Assembly (NCBI GenBank): GCA_030753015.1
Contig: JASMDC010000005.1
Span: forward strand, 84,015-148,014
Length of the DNA: 64,000 bases
Reading direction: 5' to 3'
From: Candidatus Undinarchaeales archaeon
Lineage (GTDB): Archaea > SpSt-1190 > JASMDC01
Shown piece after piece: positions 1 to 8,422 of the stretch. The notes beneath the pieces were generated by a model, which saw nothing but the letters and a program-made list of their open reading frames with translations, ran no database searches and was not told where the DNA came from. Position 1 is the stretch's first letter, and each line of letters starts with the position of its first letter. The position numbers were made by a program, and so were the translations under genes.

Positions 1-698
1 CCCAGCTCCTCCGCGTCCACCTCCTCGCCCGTTGCCGCCTTTACGAGTGGTGGGCCTCCCAGGAAGATCGTTCCCGTTCCTTTGACTATCACGGTCTCGT
101 CGGACATCGCAGGGACATAAGCACCTCCGGCCGTGCACGATCCCAGGACGACCGAGATCTGTGGTATCCCCATAGCCGACATCCTGGCCTGGTTGAAGAA
201 TATCTTACCGAAATGATCCTTGTCCGGGAACACCTCGTCCTGCATGGGCAGGAACGCGCCCCCGGAGTCCACAAGATAGATGCAGGGCAAGTTGTTCTCC
301 ATGGCCATCGTCTGGGCCCTGATGTGCTTCTTCACGGTCATGGGGAAGTAGGTCCCGCCCTTCACGGTGGGATCGTTCGCTATGATCATCACCTCCTTCC
401 CGTGGACGACGCCGATGCCCGTGATTATCCCTGCACAGGGCGCACCATCATCGTACATGCCGGAAGCGGCGAGCGTGCTGAACTCGAGGAAAGGGGTATT
501 GGGGTCCAGGAGCTGTTCGAGCCTTTCGCGGGGCAGCATCTTTCCGAGCGATCTCTGCCTCTCGATATATCGTTGCCCACCACCTGATTTGGCCTTCTTC
601 AGCCGTTCCTTCAGCTCAGATACAAGGCCTGATTGGTACGCCTTGTTCTCCGAGTATTCTTCCAAGCTCGTATCGACCCTGCTCTCCAATACGTCCAT
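1..698 (-). CDS. 3-methylcrotonyl-CoA carboxylase beta subunit (carboxyltransferase), 3' end outside window
   Basis: The visible N-terminal 232 residues of a biotin-dependent carboxyltransferase, against about 535 for the family. Conserved stretches include [36 protein letters not shown] and [14 protein letters not shown]. The [10 protein letters not shown] and [11 protein letters not shown] forms are those of methylcrotonyl-CoA carboxylase rather than propionyl-CoA carboxylase. The family carboxylates 3-methylcrotonyl-CoA in leucine degradation, using carboxybiotin made by the alpha subunit, which is not in the window. The start was set at the ATG about 30 bp below a TATA-like AGATATATTAG near 728, so the transcript may be leaderless. 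birA lies directly upstream on the same strand, fitting the need for biotinylation. A broader acyl-CoA carboxylase specificity cannot be excluded. Confidence 0.88.
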   Translation of the reverse strand, partial: MDVLESRVDTSLEEYSENKAYQSGLVSELKERLKKAKSGGGQRYIERQRSLGKMLPRERLEQLLDPNTPFLEFSTLAASGMYDDGAPCAGIITGIGVVHGKEVMIIANDPTVKGGTYFPMTVKKHIRAQTMAMENNLPCIYLVDSGGAFLPMQDEVFPDKDHFGKIFFNQARMSAMGIPQISVVLGSCTAGGAYVPAMSDETVIVKGTGTIFLGGPPLVKAATGEEVDAEEL

Positions 699-753
699 TC
701 GGGGTACCCGAGAACTGAAACCCTAATATATCTTTTCCTGACGGCGATGATGC

Positions 754-1500
754 TCAGACGAGGTCGACATCGCCCTCGAGCACGCACCTATTCCTCCCGT
801 CATCCAGCTCCACCACGAGAGCTCCCCGCCGGTCCATACCGACCGCGATGCCCTCGAACGCCTCTTCCGGTGGCACGGGTCTCACACGGACCCTCGAGCC
901 GATGCTCTCCACAAGGGACCTGTGTTCGGACAGGACTGCCGGGAACCCGCCCGAGAACATGTCCGAGCAGAGCGTCCCGAACTGCGTGAGGATGGAATTG
1001 AGCAGGGTATCCAGGTCGACCTCTACACCCCGTTCGTTCTTGATGGATGTGGTCCGCACCCGTATATCCTTTGAGAAACAGGACACATCGATATTGGCGT
1101 TCAGGCCTATCCCGATGACGAGGAACATGTCGCCCGATCGCCCCCGGAACATCTCTGATAGGATCCCGCATATTTTCCTACCTTCGACCCTCACGTCATT
1201 GGGCCATTTGACGCGGGCGTCCATGTCGTAATCGTTCCTCAGCACCCTGGCGACCGAGAGAGCACCGATGATGTTCAGGCTCGGGACCATGTCCGGCTCG
1301 ATGTCCGGTCGGAGGATTATCGAGAACCACAGGCCGCCCTCGGGTGATTCCCACGAACGGTCCAACCGGCCCCTCCCCTTGCTCTGGGTCCGGGCAACGA
1401 CAACCAAATCCTCCCCTGCGCCATCAAGGACCAGCTCTCTTGCGACCCTGTTCGTTGACTCCACGTCCTCAAGGTGATGGATCCGGAACTCTATCGCCAT
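754..1500 (-). CDS. birA: biotin--[acetyl-CoA-carboxylase] ligase BirA
   Basis: Biotin protein ligase of 248 residues. It would form biotinyl-AMP and attach biotin to a lysine of the carboxylase biotin carrier domain. Family motifs are visible: GRGRLDRSW with the biotin-binding loop at about residues 42-50, GGLWFS, KWPNDV at 98-103 and KICGIL at 109-114. There is no N-terminal DNA-binding helix-turn-helix, so this is the enzyme-only form without repressor function. It lies 55 bp upstream of the carboxyltransferase gene on the same strand, which is presumably a supplier-client arrangement. A TATA-like AAGTATAAG around 1523-1531 sits 27 bp before the start, so a leaderless transcript is likely. 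Confidence 0.93.
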   Translation of the reverse strand: MAIEFRIHHLEDVESTNRVARELVLDGAGEDLVVVARTQSKGRGRLDRSWESPEGGLWFSIILRPDIEPDMVPSLNIIGALSVARVLRNDYDMDARVKWPNDVRVEGRKICGILSEMFRGRSGDMFLVIGIGLNANIDVSCFSKDIRVRTTSIKNERGVEVDLDTLLNSILTQFGTLCSDMFSGGFPAVLSEHRSLVESIGSRVRVRPVPPEEAFEGIAVGMDRRGALVVELDDGRNRCVLEGDVDLV

Positions 1501-1521
1501 GTCCGAGCGCTTCCCGGAGTG

Positions 1522-1532
1522 GCAAGTATAAG
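1522..1532. promoter_or_regulatory. TATA-like element between birA and the MBL hydrolase
   Basis: The AT-rich core GCAAGTATAAG sits in the divergent gap. Its centre is 27 bp from the birA start and 40 bp from the chosen start of the MBL gene, so one box could serve both directions. BRE context was not resolved by eye. Confidence 0.5.
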
Positions 1533-1566
1533 AATCTGTATGGTGGGTTGGGGAAATGGCTGGTCC

Positions 1567-2481
1567 ATGATGGCGGATTCAGATGCGGGAGAAGGTCGGG
1601 AAAGGTCTGTCGTGGGGCCCCTTCGGCTAGGGGGTTCCGAGATCTTCCAGGTCAGCGACGGTGCATGCTGGCTGGACGGCGGCGCGATGTTCGGAGTTGT
1701 GGCAAAGACTCAGTGGAGCAAGTACACATACTCTGACGAGAGGAACCGAATAGAGCTCGGTCTGCATCCCCTCCTTATCAAGGCAAAGGGCAAGAACATC
1801 CTGGTGGACACTGGGATCGGAGGGTGGTCCGGCTCGAAGTACACGAAGAAGTTCGTTGACATTTTCGGGATAAAGCATCCCCCCACCCTCATCCAGTCCC
1901 TTAGAGAGATCGGCCTCGGACCGGAAGACATCGACATAGTCATCAACACCCACCTGCACTTCGATCATGCGGGGGGCAACGCCTGCCGGTCCGACGGTGA
2001 GCTCGCCCCCACGTTCAAGAACGCAAGGTACTTTGTGCAGAAGAGCGAGCTGGAGGACGCGAAGAGCCCGAGCGAGAGGTCAAGGGCGTCCTACATCCGG
2101 GAGGATTTCGAGGTGCCCGAGAACGCGGGCCAGCTCGAGACGGTGGAGGGGAACGTTGAGATCGTCCCCGGCGTCTCCACCATCCTGACCCCCGGTCACA
2201 CCAGGTCCCACCAATCTGTGAAGCTGGAGACCTCCGAAGGTGTCCTCGTATACCTCGGGGACCTGATACCGACAACCGCCCATCTCAGGGGTTTGGCCTG
2301 GATCATGGGCTACGACCTCTTCCCCCTCACAACGCTTGAGACGAAGAGGGACCTCTTAAGGGAGGCACTCGATGGAGACTGGACGCTTGCGTTCGAGCAC
2401 GATACCAGCGTTGGTATGGGAAGGGTAAAGATGGATGATAGAGGCAGGTACTCCCTCGATCAGGTCTTCAGCTTTCGATGA
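1567..2481 (+). CDS. MBL-fold metallo-hydrolase
   Basis: A metallo-beta-lactamase-fold hydrolase of about 304 residues. The metal-binding motif HLHFDHAGG is at residues 129-137. A second ligand His is likely in TPGHTRSHQS and a later one in AFEHDT. This resembles the quorum-quenching lactonase or glyoxalase-like part of the family, but the substrate cannot be named. An in-frame ATG at 1474 would overlap birA by 27 bp and lies upstream of the shared TATA element, so I chose the ATG pair at 1567/1570. The neighbours are acyl-CoA enzymes, so a thioester or lactone substrate is possible, but that is inference only. Confidence 0.8.
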   Translation: MMADSDAGEGRERSVVGPLRLGGSEIFQVSDGACWLDGGAMFGVVAKTQWSKYTYSDERNRIELGLHPLLIKAKGKNILVDTGIGGWSGSKYTKKFVDIFGIKHPPTLIQSLREIGLGPEDIDIVINTHLHFDHAGGNACRSDGELAPTFKNARYFVQKSELEDAKSPSERSRASYIREDFEVPENAGQLETVEGNVEIVPGVSTILTPGHTRSHQSVKLETSEGVLVYLGDLIPTTAHLRGLAWIMGYDLFPLTTLETKRDLLREALDGDWTLAFEHDTSVGMGRVKMDDRGRYSLDQVFSFR

Positions 2482-2503
2482 TCATATCGGAGGCTTGGCG
2501 CGG

Positions 2504-3694
2504 CTACTCCCTTACTACGGACATAGCGACCGCGTTGCCCCCTCCCAGGCAAAGGGTAGCGAGGCCCAAATCCTTCTCCCTCTGCTTCATCGCGTAGAGT
2601 AAGGTGACCAGGACCCTCGCACCCGAGGCGCCTAACGGGTGGCCGAGGGACACTGCGCCTCCGTTTACATTGACCCTCGACGGATCGATCCCCATCTCCT
2701 CGATCAATCTGATGGACTGGACCGCGAACGCCTCGTTCAGTTCCACAAGATCGTAGTTATCGATCTTCCTACCAGTCTTGGCCATCAGCTTCTTCACCGC
2801 GACCGTGGGAGCCAGCAACACCCACTTCGGGGGCAGCCCTCCGGTCGCATAGCCCTCGACCTTGGCCATCGGTGCGATACCCAGGTCATTGGCCGTGTCC
2901 TTCTCCATTACCAGAACGGCCGCTGCCCCGTCGTTCAGCGTGGATGCATTGCCCGCGGTCACTGTCCCGTCATTCTTGAACACCGGCTTGAGCCGGGCAA
3001 GCCTTTCCAGTGATGAGTCTTCCCTCGGGCCCTCATCCGTGTCGATTATGACCGTTCCTTTCCTTCCCTCGACCTCTACGGGCACGATCTCATCCTTGAA
3101 CCTGCCCTCCTTGATCGCGGCAGCCGCCTTGTGCTGGCTCTCCAGCGCGTACCTGTCCTGCTCCTCACGAGAGATCTTGTATTCCTCTGCGACTGACTCG
3201 CCCGTCATGCCCATGTGCACGTCATTGAACGGGCACCAAAGGCCGTCCTTTATCATGGCGTCCTTGAGCTTGGTGTCACCAAACTTCTTGCCGGTCCTCA
3301 GACCATTTAATAGGTGAGGGGCAAGCGACATGTTCTCCATCCCGCCAGCGATCACGACCTTCGCGTCACCGGCCTTGATCGACTGGGCCGCGAGCATGAC
3401 CGCCTTGAGGCCCGATCCGCACACCTTGTTCACCGTGAATGCTCCGACCTCATTGGGGATCCCGCCGTGTATCGCTGCCTGCCTTGCTGGGTTCTGACCC
3501 AGTCCGGCAGTGATGACATTGCCGAATATGACCTCATCGACCAGCCCCGGTTCGATATCCGAGCGGTTCACAAGCTCCTTTATTGTCAGAGCTCCCAGCT
3601 TGGTGGCCGGTACCGTCGACAGGCCGCCCATGAACCTCCCGATAGGTGTTCTGACGGCACTGACTATCACTGCTTCTCCTGATCCCATCTTCAT
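2504..3694 (-). CDS. acetyl-CoA C-acyltransferase (thiolase)
   Basis: A canonical thiolase of about 396 residues that would cleave 3-ketoacyl-CoA with CoA, or condense two acetyl-CoA. The nucleophile Cys is in [11 protein letters not shown] at about residue 92. The GHP motif is in [14 protein letters not shown] and the second Cys is in the C-terminal [11 protein letters not shown]. All catalytic elements are present, unlike in the thiolase-like gene at 4668. Its ATG overlaps the stop of the upstream enoyl-CoA hydratase gene by one base (TGATG), so the two are probably translationally coupled in one operon. It is likely the last step of the beta-oxidation spiral here. Acetoacetyl-CoA thiolase specificity is equally possible. 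Confidence 0.93.
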   Translation of the reverse strand: MKMGSGEAVIVSAVRTPIGRFMGGLSTVPATKLGALTIKELVNRSDIEPGLVDEVIFGNVITAGLGQNPARQAAIHGGIPNEVGAFTVNKVCGSGLKAVMLAAQSIKAGDAKVVIAGGMENMSLAPHLLNGLRTGKKFGDTKLKDAMIKDGLWCPFNDVHMGMTGESVAEEYKISREEQDRYALESQHKAAAAIKEGRFKDEIVPVEVEGRKGTVIIDTDEGPREDSSLERLARLKPVFKNDGTVTAGNASTLNDGAAAVLVMEKDTANDLGIAPMAKVEGYATGGLPPKWVLLAPTVAVKKLMAKTGRKIDNYDLVELNEAFAVQSIRLIEEMGIDPSRVNVNGGAVSLGHPLGASGARVLVTLLYAMKQREKDLGLATLCLGGGNAVAMSVVRE

Positions 3695-4482
3695 CACTTG
3701 AAGTCCGGTTTCTTCTTCTCGAGGAACGCGCCCATCCCCTCGGCCGGCTCCCCGCTGGAGAAGCAGATACCGAAGGACTGGGTCTCAAGGATCATGGCCG
3801 AATCAAGGTCCATATTAAGGCCCCGGTTCATAAGGAGCTTTGCGGTCGTGACGGCGAATCTACCGGCGTTCGCGATCTCCTTGGCAACATCCCGTGCCTC
3901 CTTCATGAGGACGTCCGGGCCCACGACCTTGTTGACAAGACCGATCCTCTCCGCCTCGTCCGCCGTGATGGTCCTTCCCGTGAGAATGAGCTCCTTTGCC
4001 TTGGCAGGTCCGATCAGCCGGGGGAGGCGCTGGGTCCCGCCGAATCCCGGTATCACACCGAGCTTCACCTCTGGCTGCCCGAGTATCGCGTTCTTGGAGG
4101 CGAGCCGGATGTCCATACTCATGGCGAGCTCACATCCACCCCCCAGAGCGAAACCGTTTATGGCCGCGATCGTTGGCTTGGACAAGTTCTCTATCTTGGA
4201 GAGGACCGCATGGCCCAGCTTGGAGTAGCTGATGGCGGCCAGTGGGTCCATGTCCCGCATCTCGGAGATATCCGCACCAGCGACGAATGATTTGTCGCCC
4301 TTACCAGTCAGTATGCACACTCGGACCCCGTCATCCCTCTCCAGTCGGTCAAAGACATCTTCCAGCTCCTTGAGCACTTCCGTGTTCAGGGCGTTCAAGG
4401 CCTTGGGCCTGTTGATGAGAATGGTCGCGATCCGTTCCTCTACATCCACCAAGATGTTCTTATACTCGTAATCTCCCAGCAT
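3694..4482 (-). CDS. enoyl-CoA hydratase/isomerase (crotonase family)
   Basis: A crotonase of about 262 residues that hydrates trans-2-enoyl-CoA. The oxyanion-hole and acid regions are visible: [23 protein letters not shown] and [19 protein letters not shown], the last two with the catalytic-type Glu residues of true hydratases. The start is set at the ATG that follows GGAGG with an 8-base gap; an in-frame GTG 15 bases upstream is the alternative. The TATA-like ATTTAAAT at 4528-4535 would give a short leader carrying that ribosome binding site. It is the first gene of an operon with the thiolase at 2504. Methylglutaconyl-CoA hydratase activity for leucine breakdown is possible, given the adjacent carboxylase. 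Confidence 0.93.
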   Translation of the reverse strand: MLGDYEYKNILVDVEERIATILINRPKALNALNTEVLKELEDVFDRLERDDGVRVCILTGKGDKSFVAGADISEMRDMDPLAAISYSKLGHAVLSKIENLSKPTIAAINGFALGGGCELAMSMDIRLASKNAILGQPEVKLGVIPGFGGTQRLPRLIGPAKAKELILTGRTITADEAERIGLVNKVVGPDVLMKEARDVAKEIANAGRFAVTTAKLLMNRGLNMDLDSAMILETQSFGICFSSGEPAEGMGAFLEKKKPDFK

Positions 4483-4527
4483 ACCGATTGCCTCCACGAC
4501 GACTATCCCGCACCCCTAAGACTATAC

Positions 4528-4535
4528 ATTTAAAT
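4528..4535. promoter_or_regulatory. palindromic TATA-like box between the hydratase and thiolase-like operons
   Basis: ATTTAAAT is its own reverse complement and is the only strong TATA-like sequence in the 170-bp divergent gap. It would place a start site about 25 bases before the SD-led hydratase start. In the other direction the start would be just upstream of the small reading frame at 4573. Confidence 0.45.
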
Positions 4536-4572
4536 TCATCTATGCCCTTTTGGCCACTTCCTGCTCGAACAC

Positions 4573-4671
4573 ATGACAGAGGACTTCCCGGAACGGGAGA
4601 CCTCAAGATCGGGATTGCTGAATCCTCCCGATTGCAAGCAGGAACAGGGAACCGGGGGTAGTACCAAATGA
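4573..4671 (+). CDS. possible 32-residue leader peptide overlapping the thiolase-like start
   Basis: A short reading frame begins with ATG and ends in a TGA that overlaps the ATG of the thiolase-like gene by four bases (ATGA), the usual geometry of translational coupling. The peptide is hydrophilic, begins MTEDFPERE and has no recognised domain. No clear ribosome binding site precedes it. The shared TATA-like box is about 40 bp upstream. It may be an upstream peptide that sets translation of the operon, or chance. Confidence 0.25.
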   Translation: MTEDFPERETSRSGLLNPPDCKQEQGTGGSTK

Positions 4672-5945
4672 AGAAAGGGAAGAGAACCGCACCCAGGGAT
4701 GTCTACATGGTATCCGGGGGGGTCACGAAGTTCGCGAAGGCCCACCCAGAGATGAACTTCCAGTTGATGGTGAAGCGAGCCTTCGACTATGCGATGAAGG
4801 ATGTCCCCGACCTCACTATGGACATGATCGACGGCTCGGTCGCCTCGTACTTCTCGGACCACTTCACAAGGCAGCTGATGGCCGGGAGCATGGTGAACGA
4901 CTTCCTCGGACTCTGCCCGAAGCCCAGCAAGAGGACCGAGGGAGGTGGTGCGACCGGCGGTCTTTGTCTGCAATCAGGCTATGAGGCAGTTGCATCGGGC
5001 AGGATGGACGTGTGCGTTTCCTTCGGTTTCGAGACCATGTCCCGGGTCAACACGTGGAAGGGCAACGAGTTCATCGCCCTGGCGTCCGACACGAACTTCG
5101 ACTATCCTGTCGGAGGCTTCTACACAGGCTACTACGCCATGATGGTGGTCCGGCACATGCACGAGTTCGGGACCACCCCGGAGCAGATGGCCCTGGTATC
5201 GGTGAAGAACCACGGTAATGCGCTCTACAATCCCTATGCTCAAAGCCCCATGAAGCTCACGGTCGAGGATGTGCGTTCCAGCCCGATGGTCGCTTATCCG
5301 CTGACCAGGCTGGACTGCTGCGCCATGTCGGATGGTGCCGCGGCCTGCATCCTCGCGTCGGAGGACGTCGCCTTCGAGCTGACCGACAACCCCGTGAAGA
5401 TAAGCGGCGTCGGGACGGGTACCGACGCCATGAGGATGGCAGACCGTCCCCACAAGGACGTCATTCTGCTGCCGTGGGAGAACAAGTTGGACTATAAGGG
5501 CCTGAAGTATCCGGGCGTGCACTCGTTCAGGGCGGGCAGGGCCGCTGCTAAGATGGCCTACGAGCATGCGGGCATCACGGACCCCATCAAGGAGATCGAT
5601 CTCATCGAGCTCCACGACGCTTACACATCATCGGAGATCCAGACCTACGAGGACCTTGGCCTGTGCAAGTACGGGGAGGGTGGACAGTTCATAGAGGAGG
5701 GCCAACCCGAGCTGAACGGTAAGATCCCTGTCAATCCCTCCGGCGGTCTCTTGGCATGCGGTCACCCTGTTGGGGCCACGGGCCTGATGCAGGCGGCGTT
5801 CGCGTTCTGGCAGGTCCAGGGGACGATCAAGAAACACATGGGAAGCGACAGGCTTCAGATCCCCAATGCCAAGAGGGCCCTGATACACTCCCATGCGGGG
5901 ACAGGCACATACGTTGCCGTGAGCATAATGGAGAGGGGGCGTTAG
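4668..5945 (+). CDS. SCP2-type thiolase-like protein lacking the nucleophilic Cys
   Basis: A thiolase-superfamily protein of 425 residues with SCP2/lipid-transfer-type features: FGFETMSR, the ELHDAYTSSEI region and GGLLACGHPVGATG. Where SCP2 thiolases have CATGS, this protein has GATGG at residues 94-98, so the nucleophile is Gly; Cys100 is six positions away. Ordinary thiolytic chemistry is therefore unlikely. Cys-less relatives such as the steroid side-chain aldolase Ltp2 work with a DUF35 partner, and a DUF35 gene follows here after one base. An aldolase or acyl-CoA condensing or scaffold role is inference. GGGGG lies 10 bases before the ATG. It is the first main gene of the operon running to EtfA. 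Confidence 0.85.
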   Translation: MKKGKRTAPRDVYMVSGGVTKFAKAHPEMNFQLMVKRAFDYAMKDVPDLTMDMIDGSVASYFSDHFTRQLMAGSMVNDFLGLCPKPSKRTEGGGATGGLCLQSGYEAVASGRMDVCVSFGFETMSRVNTWKGNEFIALASDTNFDYPVGGFYTGYYAMMVVRHMHEFGTTPEQMALVSVKNHGNALYNPYAQSPMKLTVEDVRSSPMVAYPLTRLDCCAMSDGAAACILASEDVAFELTDNPVKISGVGTGTDAMRMADRPHKDVILLPWENKLDYKGLKYPGVHSFRAGRAAAKMAYEHAGITDPIKEIDLIELHDAYTSSEIQTYEDLGLCKYGEGGQFIEEGQPELNGKIPVNPSGGLLACGHPVGATGLMQAAFAFWQVQGTIKKHMGSDRLQIPNAKRALIHSHAGTGTYVAVSIMERGR

Positions 5946-5946
5946 G

Positions 5947-6447
5947 ATGGCGAAGAGAAAGGAAAGGATCAAACTCCCCGAGACAGAGGAGGGCACCGTG
6001 CTCTTCAACGTGGACCCGATCATAATCAAGCACCATTATGAGGTCGACTACATACACTCCTATGCCCAGGACTCTCCATTCTTTTCGGGCCTCGCGAAGA
6101 AGAAGCTCATGGGGACCAGGTGCACGAAGTGCGGCTACACCTATGCGACCCCCAAGGTCAGCTGCATGATGTGCGGCGCCGAGGCAGAGTGGATCGAGCT
6201 TCCGCTCGTGGGCAGGGTACATACCTGGACGACATGCTACTTCGGGGGCCAGGAGTTCCTGAAGGAGACGCCGTTCAACCTTGCGCTTATCGAGTTCGAT
6301 GGGGCCGACACCCTGTTCATGAGCAGAGTGATCGGTGTCAAGGAGGAGGACATGAGGGTCGGGATGAAGGTGAAAGCCCAGTTCCTGCGGAACCTGAAGT
6401 TCAAGCCCACGGACGTGTATTTCGTACCGTTCAAGGGAGATGAATAG
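5947..6447 (+). CDS. DUF35 zinc-ribbon/OB-fold acyl-CoA-binding partner protein
   Basis: A DUF35-family protein of 166 residues. A rubredoxin-like zinc ribbon, CTKCGYTYATPKVSCMMCG, lies at about residues 59-77. An OB-fold follows with the segment VGRVHTWTT. Members bind acyl-CoA and form complexes with thiolases, HMG-CoA synthase or Ltp2-type aldolases. The gene starts one base after the stop of the thiolase-like gene, so a stable complex of the two products is a reasonable inference. The long, charged N-terminus (about 58 residues before the ribbon) begins KRKERIKLPETEEG and may wrap the partner. Confidence 0.88.
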   Translation: MAKRKERIKLPETEEGTVLFNVDPIIIKHHYEVDYIHSYAQDSPFFSGLAKKKLMGTRCTKCGYTYATPKVSCMMCGAEAEWIELPLVGRVHTWTTCYFGGQEFLKETPFNLALIEFDGADTLFMSRVIGVKEEDMRVGMKVKAQFLRNLKFKPTDVYFVPFKGDE

Positions 6448-6464
6448 AGAGGACAGGTGATCGA

Positions 6465-7640
6465 ATGGCGTTGTACACAGAAGACCAGAAGAGGATACTC
6501 AAGACATTATATCCTAATGATTTCGAGGACTATGACATCATCCTGCGGACCCTGGACAAGGTAATCGAAAAGGAGGTGCTCCCACGGGCCGAGGAGGTCG
6601 ACGGCGAGAAGATATTCCCGAAGGAGGGCATGGATACGCTCTTCGAAGAGGGGCTCGTGTCCATGTCCTTCCCTCCTGAGTATGGAGGCCTCGGTCTCCC
6701 TTACCCGGTGTATATCGCCTGCATGGAACTGGTCTCAAAAGCATGCGCGTCCACGTCGATATCCTTGGCCATACACAGCACCGTCTGCGAGGGGCTGCGT
6801 CTCTTCGCAAGCGAAGAACTGAAGAAGACGTGGTTGCTGGAAAAGGGTCTCCTCGAGGGAAGGTCCCTTGCTGCCTTCGCCCTGACCGAACCCGGGTGCG
6901 GGTCGGACGCCGGGGCCATCCGTACCAAGGCAAGGCTCGAAGGCGATGAATACGTGATCGATGGTACGAAGACCTTCATTACCAACGCCGGAGTGGCTGA
7001 CGTCTATTTCGTGTTCGCACTGACGGACAACGGCCCGACCGCCTTCCTGGTCGAGGCGGACCGACCCGGGCTCTCCATCGGCAAGGATATCCCTAAGGTG
7101 GGCGTCAAGGGTACGAAGACCGGTGAGGTGATATTCGAGGACTGCAGGATACCTAGCTCCAACCTCGTCGGTACCGAGGGGAAAGGATTCAAACATGCAA
7201 AGGAAATGCTCAACAGGGGCCGGCTCACGATCGGTGTCCTCTCGGTCGGTATCGCCCAAGCAGCCCTGGAGAAGGCGCTTCGGTACAGCAAGGAAAGGAA
7301 GGCGTTCGGTACACCGATCTCCTCCTTCCAGCTCACGCAGGAGAAGTTCGCCAACATGGTCACCGAGATAAACGCGGCACGGCTCCTGACCTACTATGCG
7401 GCCAGCCTCAAGGAACAGGGCGTGCCCTTTGCCTCCGAGGCCGCGCAGGCCAAGCTCTTCGCATCGGAAGCGTCAGTGAGGGCGTGCGATAACACCATAC
7501 AGGTACTTGGCGGGTACGGATACGCCGATGAATACGATGTCCACAGACATTGGCGGGATGCCAAGCTCATGACCATCGGCGAGGGTTCCTCGGAGATATT
7601 GCGTCTATTGATCGCCCACATGGCGTTAAAGGCAGTGTGA
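6465..7640 (+). CDS. acyl-CoA dehydrogenase
   Basis: An FAD-dependent acyl-CoA dehydrogenase of 391 residues that would introduce the alpha-beta double bond and pass electrons to ETF. Family signatures are visible: ALTEPGCGSDAGAIRTKA with the FAD-binding loop, FITNAGVADVY, RLTIGVLSVGIAQAALEKAL and QVLGGYGYADEYDVHRHWRD. The expected catalytic Glu is in TIGEGSSEI, near residue 375. The butyryl/isovaleryl subgroup looks likely from the length and Glu position, but the chain length cannot be fixed. It sits 17 bases after DUF35 and 25 bases before etfB, in an operon that supplies its own electron acceptor. Confidence 0.95.
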   Translation: MALYTEDQKRILKTLYPNDFEDYDIILRTLDKVIEKEVLPRAEEVDGEKIFPKEGMDTLFEEGLVSMSFPPEYGGLGLPYPVYIACMELVSKACASTSISLAIHSTVCEGLRLFASEELKKTWLLEKGLLEGRSLAAFALTEPGCGSDAGAIRTKARLEGDEYVIDGTKTFITNAGVADVYFVFALTDNGPTAFLVEADRPGLSIGKDIPKVGVKGTKTGEVIFEDCRIPSSNLVGTEGKGFKHAKEMLNRGRLTIGVLSVGIAQAALEKALRYSKERKAFGTPISSFQLTQEKFANMVTEINAARLLTYYAASLKEQGVPFASEAAQAKLFASEASVRACDNTIQVLGGYGYADEYDVHRHWRDAKLMTIGEGSSEILRLLIAHMALKAV

Positions 7641-7665
7641 TCGCTGAAAGAGGAGGTATGTTACG

Positions 7666-8412
7666 ATGAAGATCATTGTATGCGTAAAGATGGTTCCCGA
7701 CACCACAACTAAGATAGTGGTGGCCGGAAACGGCAAGGACATAGACCGGTCGGGTGTTGAGTACGTCCTCAACCCCTATGACGAGTACGCCGTCGAGGAG
7801 GCGTTGAGCATCAAGGAGAGGTTCTCGGGGAGCGAGGTCGTAATACTGTCACTGGGTCCGAGCGAAAGCACTAAGACCATCCGGACCGCCCTTGCCATGG
7901 GCGCTGACAGGGGTGTGCTGCTGAAGGCAGAGAGCACGGACCCGTTCGTTGTCGCAAAGGCCCTGGCCGACGAGATATCATCCATGGACCCCGGCCTCGT
8001 CCTCCTGGGCAAGCAGGCCGTGGACGACGACGCCAACCAGGTGGGAGGGCTCGTAGCTGAGTTCCTCGGGCTCCCCTTCGTGTCGTCCATCATCAAGCTC
8101 GAGATCAGCGAGGACCGTGCCGTCGCCCAGAGGGAGAGGGAGGGCGGCTATGACGTAGTGGAGGTCCCGCTACCCTGCGTTCTATCGGCCCAGAGGGGGC
8201 TGAACGAGCCCCGATACACGACAATGAAGGGGATCATGATGTCAAAGCGAAAGCCCATCGAGGAGAAGGAACCGATCCTCTCCGAATCCCTGCTCGAGGT
8301 GACCTCCCTCCACCTGCCGCCGCCCCGATCCGGGGGCAAGATCGTGGGCGAGGGAAAGGAGGCCGTCCCCGAGCTCGTGAGGCTCTTGAAGGAGGAGGCA
8401 AAGATACTCTGA
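7666..8412 (+). CDS. etfB: electron transfer flavoprotein beta subunit
   Basis: ETF small subunit of 248 residues. It begins MKIIVCVKMVPDTTTKI and carries the beta-subunit signature VEVPLPCVLSAQRGLNEPRY at about residues 165-184. It binds the nucleotide (AMP, or a second flavin in bifurcating forms) and pairs with EtfA to collect electrons from the acyl-CoA dehydrogenase encoded upstream. A strong ribosome binding site, GAGGAGGT, sits about 8 bases before the ATG. A dedicated classical ETF-QO is adjacent, so ordinary, non-bifurcating electron flow to quinone is the simplest reading. Confidence 0.95.
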   Translation: MKIIVCVKMVPDTTTKIVVAGNGKDIDRSGVEYVLNPYDEYAVEEALSIKERFSGSEVVILSLGPSESTKTIRTALAMGADRGVLLKAESTDPFVVAKALADEISSMDPGLVLLGKQAVDDDANQVGGLVAEFLGLPFVSSIIKLEISEDRAVAQREREGGYDVVEVPLPCVLSAQRGLNEPRYTTMKGIMMSKRKPIEEKEPILSESLLEVTSLHLPPPRSGGKIVGEGKEAVPELVRLLKEEAKIL

Positions 8413-8422
8413 GGTGATAGAT

